Shown piece after piece: positions 31,859 to 41,277 of a stretch of DNA of 64,000 nt. Location: positions 1 to 64,000 of the forward strand of contig CAZRBG010000010.1 of the NCBI GenBank assembly GCA_964598225.1, in the 5' to 3' direction. Source of the DNA: SG8-4 sp964598225. Its GTDB lineage: Bacteria; Planctomycetota; Phycisphaerae; Sedimentisphaerales; Anaerobacaceae. The translations under genes and the position numbers were made by a program. Each line of letters opens with the position of its first letter. Position 1 is the stretch's first letter. The notes below the pieces were generated by a model. It was not told where the DNA came from, did not search any database, and worked only from the letters and a program-made list of their open reading frames with translations.

Positions 31859-32415
31859 TTCTTAAGCCTTTTCGCCCTGGAAAACATCTTCATCGTCGGC
31901 AATGGATTCCTGATCGGAGGAATCATCTTGATTTTGCCCTTCATTATCATCTTCTTTCCAAGCGCCATGTCTTTTAACGGCTTGCCGGTGAGAAGATTCA
32001 GCGAACCCACCAGGCCCGCTTCATACATCCGACCAATGTACTTCATGGCTATCATCCATATCCGGTTGAACAGCCTGATATTATTGGTCTCGGCTTCGAT
32101 TTTCTTTTCCTGGACGATAATCCTCAACGTATCGATCACGTGGGCGATATCTATATCCTGCGGGCACCTCGTGCTGCACGTCTGGCACGAGACGCAAAAC
32201 CATGCCGTGTTGCCTTTCATCGCTTCATCGGCCATTCCCAACTGCACATATCGCATAAGCTCAGTCGGAGTGCTGTCCATGAAGCCCCGGCTCGGACACC
32301 CGGAAGCACATTTGCGGCACTGATAGCAGAGAAAGACATTCTCACCGCTTCGCTTTGCCACCTCTTCGGCAAGCGTACGGTCTATTTTTATTTCCTTGTC
32401 GCTTATGACTTTCAT
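31855..32415 (-). CDS. hdrC: heterodisulfide reductase subunit C-like ferredoxin
   Basis: The 186-residue protein has the two 4Fe-4S motifs of HdrC: CYQCRKCASGCP (about 30-41) and CVSCQTCSTRCP (about 73-84), the latter followed by DIDIAHVIDTLRI. It carries electrons between HdrA and HdrB. It starts four bases inside mvhD and overlaps hdrB. Confidence 0.9.
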   Translation of the reverse strand: MKVISDKEIKIDRTLAEEVAKRSGENVFLCYQCRKCASGCPSRGFMDSTPTELMRYVQLGMADEAMKGNTAWFCVSCQTCSTRCPQDIDIAHVIDTLRIIVQEKKIEAETNNIRLFNRIWMIAMKYIGRMYEAGLVGSLNLLTGKPLKDMALGKKMIMKGKIKMIPPIRNPLPTMKMFSRAKRLKK

Positions 32416-32843
32416 GACTTTATGAGCTGCCGGCTCCTGTCTGTATCGGCAGGTCCCAATTCCTTAATTTTCTGCGTCATTTCTTCAACAATCTCAGCGA
32501 ATCTTCCGCCCATAGCGGAAGAAAGATTGTACATTTCAATTCTCTCAGGTTCGATACCTGCTTCAGCCAGAAGTCTCTTTACGTAGGCTACCCTTTTCCT
32601 GGCACGCAGGTTGCCTTCGAGAAAATGGCATTGTCCCTCCAGACAACCCGCCACGAACACCCCGTCGACCCCGTCCTCGAAGGCTTTCATAAGATGCAGC
32701 GGGTCCACCTTACCGGTACATGGCAGTCTCACAATCCTCACATTAGGCGGATACTGAATCCGCATCGCACCCGCCAGGTCTGCGGCGGCAAAGGCACAGA
32801 AGTTGCAGCAATAAGCCACTATCTTCGGTTCGAATTTGCTCAT
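32412..32843 (-). CDS. mvhD: MvhD-type iron-sulfur subunit
   Basis: The 143-residue protein matches the MvhD/FrhD hydrogenase-associated 2Fe-2S subunit: VAYCCNFCAFAAADLAGAMR, RIVRLPCTGKVDPLHLMKAF and VAGCLEGQCHFLEGNLRAR. It accepts electrons and passes them to HdrA. No hydrogenase subunit is encoded here, so the electron donor may be NADH, ferredoxin or the flavin insert of the HdrA protein itself. Confidence 0.9.
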   Translation of the reverse strand: MSKFEPKIVAYCCNFCAFAAADLAGAMRIQYPPNVRIVRLPCTGKVDPLHLMKAFEDGVDGVFVAGCLEGQCHFLEGNLRARKRVAYVKRLLAEAGIEPERIEMYNLSSAMGGRFAEIVEEMTQKIKELGPADTDRSRQLIKS

Positions 32844-32844
32844 A

Positions 32845-35800
32845 TCAGGTAACCTTGCCCACGTCGTGGAACAGTGAGGTTGTCTTTGAGATTATCTGGC
32901 TGTCCTTGTAGTGCATCAACTGAATCGCCTTGGCCGGGCATTCGGACGCACAAACCCCGCAGCCGTGACACATAGCCGCCTCGATCTCTGCAACGCCGTC
33001 AGAGTTTATCTGCGGTACATCATACGGGCACGTCCTCACGCACGTCAGGCAGGCGGCACACTTATCCGGATCGACCACGGATACTACGCCGCTTATCTCC
33101 ATCTCCTTTTTCGAGAGGATAGAGACTGCTTTTGCCGCCGTGGCTTTCGCCTGGGTTACGGTCTCGTCTATAAACTTGGGACTGTGACAAGCCCCGCACA
33201 GGAACATGCCGTCCGAGGCAAAATCCACGGGCCGCAGCTTCATGTGAGCTTCGAGGAAGAAGCACTCGAGATTCAGCGGGACCTTAAACGCCGTTGCAAT
33301 AGATTCGCACTCTTCCGGTGGGACCATAGCTGCGCTCAATGCCAGCACGTCCGGCGAGAAGCTAAGTTCCAGCGTCGAATTCCGATCTTTGACTCTGACT
33401 TCCAACTTGCCCGATCCATCCTGCGTAACCGTCGGCTTGCCGTCTAAATCGTATCGGAAGAACAAGACGCCCATCTCGCGCGCCTTGTTGTAGTATTCTT
33501 CTTTGAAACCGTACGTGCGCACGTCACGATATAGAATGGCAACCGTTGCTTTCGGGTTCGCGCGCTTAACCGACATCGCGTTCTTGATAGCCTCGGTGCA
33601 GCATACTCTGCTGCAAATCATCCGCTCGGGCTCGCGCGAGCCTACGCACTGAATCATCACAACTTCATCGAGTTTCTTCGCGAATTCGGGATCCGCATCG
33701 AGCCGCTCTTCGAGCTGTAGTTGTGTAAGAACCCGGTCATTCTGAGCGAAAAGATACTCCGAAGGTCTCGACTCACTTGCTCCCGAAGCGATTATTACCG
33801 CTCCGTGCTCGATCTCAATCTCCCGGCCGTTGCTGGCCACCCTGCTCTTGAAATCGCCTGTGAAACCTTTACATTCGGTGACCTGAGAGTTCCTGTACAC
33901 GGTGATTCTGTCATCACTTTCGATCCGGCGCTCCAGATCATCCAAAAGCTCCTGCGGCCGGTAACCTTCAACGGTTTGCTTTACCTGTCTCGCGCTGCCG
34001 CCGAGCTCATCCGTCTTCTCAACCAGATGCACTTCAAAGCCCTGGTTGGCCACAGAAAGCGCTGCCGTCATGCCGGCGACTCCGGCGCCGACTACGAGCA
34101 GACTTCGTTTGGGTATATAAGACTGAGTCTTGAGCGATTCAATCATCCTCGCCCGGCCGACCGCCATTTTCACCAGGTCTATCGCCTTTTCCTTCGTGGC
34201 CTCGCCAAGCCGCGCGTGGACCCAGGTACACTGATCTCGGATATTAGCCATCTCGAACAGATAAGGATTCAGGCCCGATTCTTTAAGGGTTTCCTGAAAG
34301 AGAGGCTCGTGCGTCCTTGGCGTACAGGAAGCCACGACTACCTTGTTCAACTCGTTCTCTTCTATGCTCTCTTTTATGGTCTTGAGGCCGTCGGGCGAGC
34401 ACGTATACATCAGATCAGTCGCAAAGACAACGTCAGGCAAACCCGAAGCGTAATCGGCTACACTTTCGCAATCGATCACGCCTCCAATGTTGGAACCGCA
34501 GTGACAGACAAATACACCTATCCGAGGTTCCTGTCCGGCGACGTCTTTCTCGTTCGGGTATTCCTTTTCCTTGACCTCAGAACCTCTGACGTCGGCCAAT
34601 AATTCCATTGCTCGTGCCGCGGCGCCGCTGGCCTGGACGACACTTTCGGGAATATCCTTCGGGCCCTCGTACGCCCCCGCAAGATAAACGCCGTCTCGGG
34701 ATGATGCCGTCGGAGCGAACCGGGCCGACTTCGCGAAGTCGAAATCATTCAGATCGATCAAACAAACGTCGCCGAGTCTCTTCGAGTACTCCGTCGCACA
34801 CAATCCGGACGACAGAATGACCATGTCGAATTCTTCTTCCCGCCATTCTTTGCCGTCCTCGCTGGATTCCAGGAACAGGTTTCTGGTCTTGAAGTCCTGC
34901 CGTATCGCCGAAGGTCGCGTATAAACATACTTAACGCCGTAATTATCTTTCGCTCTTTCATAGTACTCGTCAAAACCCTTGCTGAAGGCCCGGACGTCCA
35001 TCACAAAGACTTTGCACTCGGCATCGGGCAGATGCTCTTTGGTAATAATCGCCTGCTTGGTCGCGTACATGCAGCAGACCGAAGAGCAATACGAGTTGTC
35101 GCTGTCGCGAGAGCCCACGCACTGGATGAACGCGATCTTCTTCGGCTCGGCCCCGTCGGAAAGTCTCTGTATGTGCCCGCCGAAAGGTCCCGATGCGCTC
35201 AGTATTCTCTCATAGTCCATGCTGCTTACGACATTGTCAAAGCGCCGATAGCCGTACTCGCCCTTCTTCTCGGCATCATACAACTCGAATCCCGGCGACA
35301 GAATAACCGCACCAACGTCCAGCTCGCGCTCTTTCGGCGTATCCTTATACAGCACCGCGTCGGCCTCGCAGACCTTCTCGCACAAACCACACCACGAACA
35401 TACGGCACAATACAAACACCTCTCGGCCTCGGCTTTGGCCATTTCCTCGGTGAATCCGAGGTCCACCTCCTCGAACGAACGCCGGCGGTCGAGCGGAATC
35501 GTCGGCATCTCGTGCCGGGCTATTTTCTTCTCGTTTCGCTCCTTCAACTCCTCGGCGGAAATCTCAACAACCTGCTCGTCAAATTCCTCCGGCTCGAATT
35601 TCTCGCCTCGGATATAAGCATCAATCGCCCTTGCGGCATACTGCCCGTCGGCCGTTGCCTGCACCACACTGGCGGCGCCACGGATCACATCGCCTCCGAC
35701 GAAGACGCCTTCCCACGAAGTCATGCCTGTCTTTTCGTCGAGTTCGACCGTGCCGCGTTTGGTCAGCTTGATCTTGCCGCACTCGCCCAGCAGGCCGAGA

Positions 35801-37401
35801 TCTGGTTTCTGGCCGATAGCTACGATCAACTCCTCCGCCGAAAGAATCTCCTCGGTTCCCGGCACGGTCTCGAGTTCCAGCCGGCCTTCCACAAACGCCA
35901 TCTTCTTGACATCCAGCAATTCCAAACCCGCAAATTTATCGTCCTCGACAATGATTCGTTTGGTTGCCTTTGCCGCTTTGATATCGACGCCCTCTTCTTC
36001 GGCCCAGTCGATCTCCCAGGGATACGCCGGCATTTTGTCCCGTCCTTCAAGGCAGACAATTGAGACCTTTTCGCCCCCGAGCCTCAGCGCTGTTCGCGCG
36101 CAGTCCATGGCGACGTTGCCGCCGCCGATCACGATCACGTTCTTCTTAACTGATTTCTTTTTACCAAGCCTTACATCTCGCAGGAAAGCTATGCCGCTCG
36201 ATGTGTTCTCGGCATCCTCGCCCTCGATCCCCATCCGGACGCTCTTGTGCGAGCCAACCGACAGGAACACGGCTTCGTAGCCTTCCTCAAACATCGCCTC
36301 GATATCTTCCTGGCCCTGGATATGGCTGTTGAGCCTGGTTTCGATGCCGTAATCGAGGATGTTCTGTATATCTCTCTCGATGATGTCGGTGGGCAGCCTG
36401 TATTCGGGGATGCCGATCCTCATCATACCGCCCAGGACGCCGTGCTTCTCGAAGATCGTTGCGCCGTAGCCCATCTTTCGCAGCTCCAGCGCCGCCGAAA
36501 GCCCGGCCGGCCCGGAACCGATCACGGCCACTTTCCCTCGACCGCGCTCTCCCTTGTGGGACGCCTTACGGCGGGGACAGGCCTTGCCGTTTTCCTCGAT
36601 GGACGCCTGCTTCTGCTCGGGAGTGAGCTTTTCGCCGTGCTCCTCGTGCCAGTCGGCCAGAAATCTCTTGATATATGCGATGGAGACCGGGCTGTCGAGA
36701 TTGGTTCGGTTGCAAACCTGCTCGCAGGGATGCTCGCATATTCTGCCACATATAGACGGAAAGGGATTAGTCTCGGTCGCCGAGGCATAAGCTTCCTCGT
36801 ATTTTCCCGCCGCCGTCAGAGCAACGTATCCGCTCGGATTGCCGTGTATCGGGCAACTGTCATAGCAGGGCGCCACGCCGGTCCGCGTCATCGCGAACTT
36901 GTTCGGCACGGCCTGCGGATATTGCTTGAAGATCGCCTTCCTGTCGCCGAGAAGCTGATTGTACTCATCCGGCACGGACACCGGGCAGTTCTCGGCACAA
37001 ATCCCGCAACCCGTACATTTTTCCAGATCGACGAAGTGCGGCTTAATTGCCACTTTCGCCCTGAAGTTGCCTGCCTCGCCGGCAAGCTCGGAAAGCTCGG
37101 CATTGGTAATTATCTCGATATTTCTATGCGTACCGGCCGCGACCAGCCTGGGCGAAATCGTACACATCGCGCAGTCATTGGTGGGGAAAGTCTTGTCGAG
37201 CTGGGCCATGTGCCCGCCGATAGCCGTCGATGACTCGACCAGATAGACCTTGTAACCCGAATCCGCCAGATCCATTGAGGCCTGGATACCCGCAATTCCG
37301 GCCCCGACTACCATTACCGAACCAACGGACGATGTACTGGGGACTATGGTCTCCGGACGTACTTCCTTTGGCCTCTCATCATTACTTGTGTCTTTACTCA
37401 T
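32845..37401 (-). CDS. hdrA: giant HdrA-like flavoprotein with a GltD/NfnL-type insert and a second HdrA half
   Basis: The 1518-residue protein begins as HdrA: VVGAGIAGIQASMDLADSGY and the cluster motif CTGCGICAENCP near 130. It then carries a glutamate-synthase/NfnL-like NAD(P)H-FAD module, about 170-610, with ICGRICEHPCEQVCNR, GKVAVIGSGPAGLSAALELR and VIVIGGGNVAMDCARTALRL. HdrA sequence resumes with CLYCAVCSWCGLCEKVC and FIQCVGSRDSDNSYCSSVCC. From about 954 a second HdrA follows: IGVFVCHCGSNIGGV, a second FAD site VVGAGVAGMTAALSV near 1100, and two ferredoxin motifs CAACLTCVRTCP and CHGCGVCASECP near 1445-1500. Three flavin sites and many clusters make electron bifurcation or confurcation plausible. 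It leads the seven-gene operon. Confidence 0.87.
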   Translation of the reverse strand: MSKDTSNDERPKEVRPETIVPSTSSVGSVMVVGAGIAGIQASMDLADSGYKVYLVESSTAIGGHMAQLDKTFPTNDCAMCTISPRLVAAGTHRNIEIITNAELSELAGEAGNFRAKVAIKPHFVDLEKCTGCGICAENCPVSVPDEYNQLLGDRKAIFKQYPQAVPNKFAMTRTGVAPCYDSCPIHGNPSGYVALTAAGKYEEAYASATETNPFPSICGRICEHPCEQVCNRTNLDSPVSIAYIKRFLADWHEEHGEKLTPEQKQASIEENGKACPRRKASHKGERGRGKVAVIGSGPAGLSAALELRKMGYGATIFEKHGVLGGMMRIGIPEYRLPTDIIERDIQNILDYGIETRLNSHIQGQEDIEAMFEEGYEAVFLSVGSHKSVRMGIEGEDAENTSSGIAFLRDVRLGKKKSVKKNVIVIGGGNVAMDCARTALRLGGEKVSIVCLEGRDKMPAYPWEIDWAEEEGVDIKAAKATKRIIVEDDKFAGLELLDVKKMAFVEGRLELETVPGTEEILSAEELIVAIGQKPDLGLLGECGKIKLTKRGTVELDEKTGMTSWEGVFVGGDVIRGAASVVQATADGQYAARAIDAYIRGEKFEPEEFDEQVVEISAEELKERNEKKIARHEMPTIPLDRRRSFEEVDLGFTEEMAKAEAERCLYCAVCSWCGLCEKVCEADAVLYKDTPKERELDVGAVILSPGFELYDAEKKGEYGYRRFDNVVSSMDYERILSASGPFGGHIQRLSDGAEPKKIAFIQCVGSRDSDNSYCSSVCCMYATKQAIITKEHLPDAECKVFVMDVRAFSKGFDEYYERAKDNYGVKYVYTRPSAIRQDFKTRNLFLESSEDGKEWREEEFDMVILSSGLCATEYSKRLGDVCLIDLNDFDFAKSARFAPTASSRDGVYLAGAYEGPKDIPESVVQASGAAARAMELLADVRGSEVKEKEYPNEKDVAGQEPRIGVFVCHCGSNIGGVIDCESVADYASGLPDVVFATDLMYTCSPDGLKTIKESIEENELNKVVVASCTPRTHEPLFQETLKESGLNPYLFEMANIRDQCTWVHARLGEATKEKAIDLVKMAVGRARMIESLKTQSYIPKRSLLVVGAGVAGMTAALSVANQGFEVHLVEKTDELGGSARQVKQTVEGYRPQELLDDLERRIESDDRITVYRNSQVTECKGFTGDFKSRVASNGREIEIEHGAVIIASGASESRPSEYLFAQNDRVLTQLQLEERLDADPEFAKKLDEVVMIQCVGSREPERMICSRVCCTEAIKNAMSVKRANPKATVAILYRDVRTYGFKEEYYNKAREMGVLFFRYDLDGKPTVTQDGSGKLEVRVKDRNSTLELSFSPDVLALSAAMVPPEECESIATAFKVPLNLECFFLEAHMKLRPVDFASDGMFLCGACHSPKFIDETVTQAKATAAKAVSILSKKEMEISGVVSVVDPDKCAACLTCVRTCPYDVPQINSDGVAEIEAAMCHGCGVCASECPAKAIQLMHYKDSQIISKTTSLFHDVGKVT

Positions 37402-37824
37402 CGAAAAGCCCTAATCGTAAAATCCGAAATTCGAAGCACAAAACCCAAACGCCGAAAATGAGAAAAGGTCGGAAATGCAGCCAGCTTTGAGAATTTCGAT
37501 CGTGAGACTTTTGAACTCGTTCCGGATTTCGATATTCGCATTTCTTGTTTTATGCTGCCCCATTTCTTACTTATACGGCCTCAAGGGGAGCTTTGTTCTG
37601 TCTTCGCACGGCCGTTTATTTTCCTCCTCCGCAAGGGATGAGGTCCGACTCGACCGAGATTATAAAAACCGTAAGTATATGGGGACAATTCACCACGTCA
37701 AGATCAAAAAACGGACAATTTCGGGTTACCTTTCGGCTGACAAGATCTCCCCTCAATACCTTCGTCTTTTCGAATGTGCTGCTCGTAACTTCACGTCGGC
37801 ACGTTTCTGTTGGCAAACGAGGAT
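37402..37824. other. gene-free region between rho and hdrA
   Basis: These 423 bases hold a loose inverted pair, aaaatccgaaattcgaagca (about 37420) and tccggatttcgatattcgca (about 37515), of the kind seen in other repeats here, and no supported gene. The stretch should contain the hdr-met operon promoter; none is obvious. Confidence 0.45.
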
Positions 37825-38943
37825 TCAAACGCTTTCGCACATGCTTTGCAGGAATTCTTCGTTGTCGGGATACTTTTTGAGCAGTTTGAACAGGGCATCC
37901 ATCGCCTCTGCCGGTCGATAGCTGGACAGGACTCTTCGCAGGGTCGCCAGCCCCCGGCTCTGGTCGTCGCTGTAGAGTTTTGCTTCCTTTCGCGTGCCGC
38001 TGGCGGGAATATCTATCGCGGGAAAAATCCTCGCTTCGGCCAGCGAGCGATCGAGGACTATCTCGCTGTTGCCGGTGCCTTTGAACTCCTCGAAGATTAA
38101 CTGGTCCATCCGGGAGCCGGTGTTGATCAGGCAGGTGGCGATTATCGTGACCGAGCCGCCGTTCTCGATATTGCGGGCCAGGCCGAAAACCCGGCGGGGC
38201 ACTTCGAGGATTCCGGCTTCGAGCCCACCACTCATGGTCTGTCGGCGCGGCGCTCGAGGGCCCCGGGTTTTGTTGTTAAAAGCCCTTCCGAGCCGGGTGA
38301 GACTGTCGATCAGCAGAACTACGCGGCGGCCACACTCGAGTTCTGTCTTCACGTGAGCAAGCATCAGCTCTGCCAGCTCGACGTGGTCGTTGGCGGTGTG
38401 GTCGCTGGTGCTGGCCACGACTTCGGCCCCTTCGACCGCCCTGCGAAAGTGCGTGACCTCTTCCGGCCGTTCGTCTACCAACAAAACGATGACCCGGCTT
38501 TGCGGGGAACATTGAACGATCCCCCGGACAATCTGTTCCAGAAGAATGGTCTTGCCTGCTTTCGGCGGCGATACTATTAACTGGCGCGTGCCCTCGCCGA
38601 TAGGAGCAATCAGATCGACAATGCGAAGCTCGTTGATGCCGGAAGCACCGAGGTCGAATCTCTCGTGCGGATCTACCGCGACCAGATCGGGAAATCGCGA
38701 GCGCTTTTTGAATTCCTCCGGCGGCATCGATCCCACGGATTCGACAGTTACCAACCTGGACTTGCCTTTTTTTCGCTCAGTCTGACCGGTGATACCGGCA
38801 CCTTCGATAAGCTCGAAGCGGCGGACAATATCCGGATGGATCATGATCTCAGAGCCCGCCTTGCGGTAAGAGCGCTTGGCGATCCTGACGGAATACTGCT
38901 GCTTGTTGATACGTTTCACAATTCCTGTAATAGTTTCGGCCAT
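37825..38943 (-). CDS. rho: short transcription termination factor Rho
   Basis: The 372-residue protein has the Rho ATPase core. GEGTRQLIVSPPKAGKTILL is the P-loop near 125-134, then VLLVDERPEEVTHF, ASTSDHTANDHVELAEL, VVLLIDSLTRLGRAFN and ATCLINTGSRMDQLIFEEFK with the Q- and R-loops. The N-terminal helix bundle is missing, and the OB-type RNA-binding domain is short and degenerate (GIVKRINKQQYSVRIAKRSY, IMIHPDIVRRFEL). Typical Rho proteins are 420 or more residues. It may be a trimmed housekeeping Rho or a second paralog; the window cannot tell. Core motifs look intact. Confidence 0.87.
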   Translation of the reverse strand: MAETITGIVKRINKQQYSVRIAKRSYRKAGSEIMIHPDIVRRFELIEGAGITGQTERKKGKSRLVTVESVGSMPPEEFKKRSRFPDLVAVDPHERFDLGASGINELRIVDLIAPIGEGTRQLIVSPPKAGKTILLEQIVRGIVQCSPQSRVIVLLVDERPEEVTHFRRAVEGAEVVASTSDHTANDHVELAELMLAHVKTELECGRRVVLLIDSLTRLGRAFNNKTRGPRAPRRQTMSGGLEAGILEVPRRVFGLARNIENGGSVTIIATCLINTGSRMDQLIFEEFKGTGNSEIVLDRSLAEARIFPAIDIPASGTRKEAKLYSDDQSRGLATLRRVLSSYRPAEAMDALFKLLKKYPDNEEFLQSMCESV

Positions 38944-39270
38944 AGAATGTATAATACCAAGTTGGACAAAGTTAGCAAGTGGGTAGAATTGATATTTGAA
39001 TTTCTAAATTCTAATATCTAAATCTCCCGAAGGAACGGCCAAACCACGAAACAATATCGAAATACAAATGTTCTAACGATTAAAAACGCTTCGGTCATTT
39101 GAATCCGTTCGGCATTGCTCAGGACGAGCTTGCTTAGAAATTAGAGATTAGAGATTAGAAATTAGCATTTGCATTGGCAAGCGCTTAGGCGGGCCCTTGC
39201 AAATCACTTCAGAGAAAGTTACAATCTGACTCGGTTTTGGTTTTGTCTGGTTTTTTTCGGGAGGAATATT
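38944..39270. other. gene-free region holding an AT-rich dispersed repeat
   Basis: It has the repeat described at 38996-39163 and little else. Confidence 0.5.
38996..39163. repeat. AT-rich dispersed element, copy A (pair with 50070-50218)
   Basis: It opens tttctaaattctaatatcta, contains aaacaatatcgaaatacaaa and cttcggtcatttgaatccgt, and closes with ttagaaattagagattagag. The same order of words is found at 50070-50218. The ends are imperfect inverted repeats, so each copy could fold back on itself. Confidence 0.6.
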
Positions 39271-40620
39271 ATGGATCGTCGTGATTTTCTCAGAGCCGGC
39301 GTAGCCGGGATGGCTTTGGCTCCTTTCGGTAACTACATCGCCGAATCGTCTAATCAGAAACGCAGACGTATCGGGCTGATCGGCTGCGGCTGGTACGGCA
39401 AGAGCGCGCTTTTTCGTCTGCTCCAGGTCGAGCCGGTCGAAGTCGTCTCCTTGTGCGACGTAGACAGCAAGATGCTGGCCGAAGCCGCAGGGATGGTGGC
39501 CGAGCGACAGGTCTCGAGGAAAAAGCCGCGAACGTACGGTGATTATCGCGAGATGCTCAAGCGCGAGAAGCTCGATATCGTCCACGTCGCCACGCCGGAC
39601 CACTGGCACGCTCTGGCAATGATCGCGGCGGTTAAGGCCGGGACCGATGTCTTCGTGGAAAAGCCGATTAGCGTTGATGTGGTCGAGGGCCAGGCGATGC
39701 TCGCAGCAGCTCGGAAGTACAAACGCATCGTCCAGGTCGACATGGAGCGGCGAAGCACACCACATTTGATCGAAGCCGTCAAAAAGGTTATCGAACCCGG
39801 CAAGCTCGGCAAGATCGCTTACGCTGAGATTTGCTGCTATTATCACATGCGCGCCCGGGGAAATCCGCCCGACACAGAACCGCCGGCACATTTGGATTAC
39901 GAGATGTGGACGGGGCCGGCGCCGATGCGACCTTACAACTCTCTTGTGCATCCGCGACGCTGGCGGGCCTTCATGGAGTACGGCAACGGCATCATAGGCG
40001 ATATGTGCGTACACATGCTGGATATGGTGCGCTGGATGCTCGATCTGGGCTGGCCCAGAACTATCAGCTCCTCGGGCGGCATCCTCGTTGACAAGCAAAG
40101 CAAGGCCAACATCACCGACACACAAACTGCAACGTTCGATTTCGAGCAGTTGCCCGTTATCTGGACGCACCGCACGTGGGGCAGTGCTCCCGATCCCGAT
40201 TATCCGTGGGCGGCGTTTATCTACGGCGACAAAGGGACGCTCAAAGCCGATGTTCACAAATACGAGTTCACTCCCCGCGGACAAGGCGAGAAAATCAGCG
40301 GCAAAGCACTTTACGAATACGATAAATACCCCGAGGACAAGACCGAAAAAAATTTGGAGCGCCACGTGGCCTCGGCGTTGCGGCGGCACTGGAAGGACTT
40401 CCTGGCGGCAGTTGATTCTCGCGGCAGGCCCGTCGCCGACATCGAGCAGGGCTATATCAGCGCGGCCTCGTGTATTCTGGCCAACGTCGCGTGCGATCTG
40501 GGCCGGTCGTTGGAGTGGGATCCGGAAACGGGCAGGGTCGTCGGCGATCCCGAAGCTAATCGCCTTTTGGCTCGCCCCTACCGCAAACCGTGGATACATC
40601 CCGAACCCGGGAATGTGTGA
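39271..40620 (+). CDS. exported Gfo/Idh/MocA-family oxidoreductase (Tat signal)
   Basis: From the ATG at 39271, which follows GGGAGG, the product is 449 residues. It starts MDRRDFLRAGVAGMALAPFG, a twin-arginine-like signal, then a Rossmann fold with RRIGLIGCGWYGKSALFRLL, VSLCDVDSKMLAEAAGM, VHVATPDHWHALAMIAAVKA and GTDVFVEKPISVDVVEGQAM, the EKP being near 128. The C-terminal half is an alpha/beta domain (GIIGDMCVHMLDMVRWMLDL). Such planctomycete proteins likely oxidise or rearrange sugars in the periplasm using NAD(P) bound tightly. The substrate is unknown. It stands alone between rho and the ATPase-associated genes. Confidence 0.85.
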   Translation: MDRRDFLRAGVAGMALAPFGNYIAESSNQKRRRIGLIGCGWYGKSALFRLLQVEPVEVVSLCDVDSKMLAEAAGMVAERQVSRKKPRTYGDYREMLKREKLDIVHVATPDHWHALAMIAAVKAGTDVFVEKPISVDVVEGQAMLAAARKYKRIVQVDMERRSTPHLIEAVKKVIEPGKLGKIAYAEICCYYHMRARGNPPDTEPPAHLDYEMWTGPAPMRPYNSLVHPRRWRAFMEYGNGIIGDMCVHMLDMVRWMLDLGWPRTISSSGGILVDKQSKANITDTQTATFDFEQLPVIWTHRTWGSAPDPDYPWAAFIYGDKGTLKADVHKYEFTPRGQGEKISGKALYEYDKYPEDKTEKNLERHVASALRRHWKDFLAAVDSRGRPVADIEQGYISAASCILANVACDLGRSLEWDPETGRVVGDPEANRLLARPYRKPWIHPEPGNV

Positions 40621-40722
40621 TGTATTACGAGCTGAATCTAACGCCGCGAGCAATCATCGGGACCGACACTCGCACGAAAGTGGGACATGAAGCGAGGAGG
40701 CTCGGCTTCACTCGCGTGCTCG

Positions 40723-41172
40723 TTATTCACCTTTGAGCAGTTGGACCACTTCGGCTGCATCGTCGGCGTTGACAAGTGCTTTGCACAGGGCGTTGGAATT
40801 TGAAAGCTTGGCAATTTCCGAAAGAGCTTCCACGTGCGGGCCGCACTGATCGGGCGCCGCGACCAACAGAAAGAAAAGCCTCGAGGGTTGTTTGTCAATC
40901 GAATCGAAATCAATGCCTTCGGGTGATATTCCAATAGCAAGCTTCAGACTATCGACCGCCGGCGATTTGGCATGAGGAACTGCAAAACCCTTTTCAAGTC
41001 CCGTGCTGCCCTTGAATTCACGCTCTTGCACCACATCCAACACGGCATTAAAATCATCAATGTGGCCGGCATCTTTTAATATCTGAACGAGTTCTCGCAG
41101 AACATCGGGTTTGTCTTTGGATTCCAGCGGAATTTTTACAATATCGGCTTTCACCATGTCAATTAACGCCAT
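40723..41172 (-). CDS. PTS EIIA-like protein (PtsN type)
   Basis: From the ATG at 41172 the product is 149 residues. ALIDMVKADIVKIPLESKDK starts a complete EIIA type-2 domain. GSTGLEKGFAVPHAKSPAVD has the active histidine near 69, and LAIGISPEGIDFDSIDKQPS follows. Only the single domain is present, in contrast to the two-domain protein at 19966-20778. It is the last gene downstream of the V/A-ATPase operon, about 100 bases after the stress-protein gene. Phosphorylation-dependent control of ion transport is a reasonable guess but unproven. Confidence 0.8.
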   Translation of the reverse strand: MALIDMVKADIVKIPLESKDKPDVLRELVQILKDAGHIDDFNAVLDVVQEREFKGSTGLEKGFAVPHAKSPAVDSLKLAIGISPEGIDFDSIDKQPSRLFFLLVAAPDQCGPHVEALSEIAKLSNSNALCKALVNADDAAEVVQLLKGE

Positions 41173-41277
41173 AACCTGCTTCTCCTGAAAATATAGTTCG
41201 TTCTGCGTGCTGCGTACTGTGTTCTGCGTACTGAGGGTCGAACACGCAATACGCTTCAACGCAATACGCAGTACGAT

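Noticed and set aside
37475..37921. 148-residue plus-strand frame between hdrA and rho
   Set aside because: It has no ribosome site or recognisable fold and runs into the antisense of rho.
39148..40653. 501-residue minus-strand frame
   Set aside because: It is the antisense of the Gfo/Idh/MocA oxidoreductase, whose motifs and ribosome site are on the plus strand.
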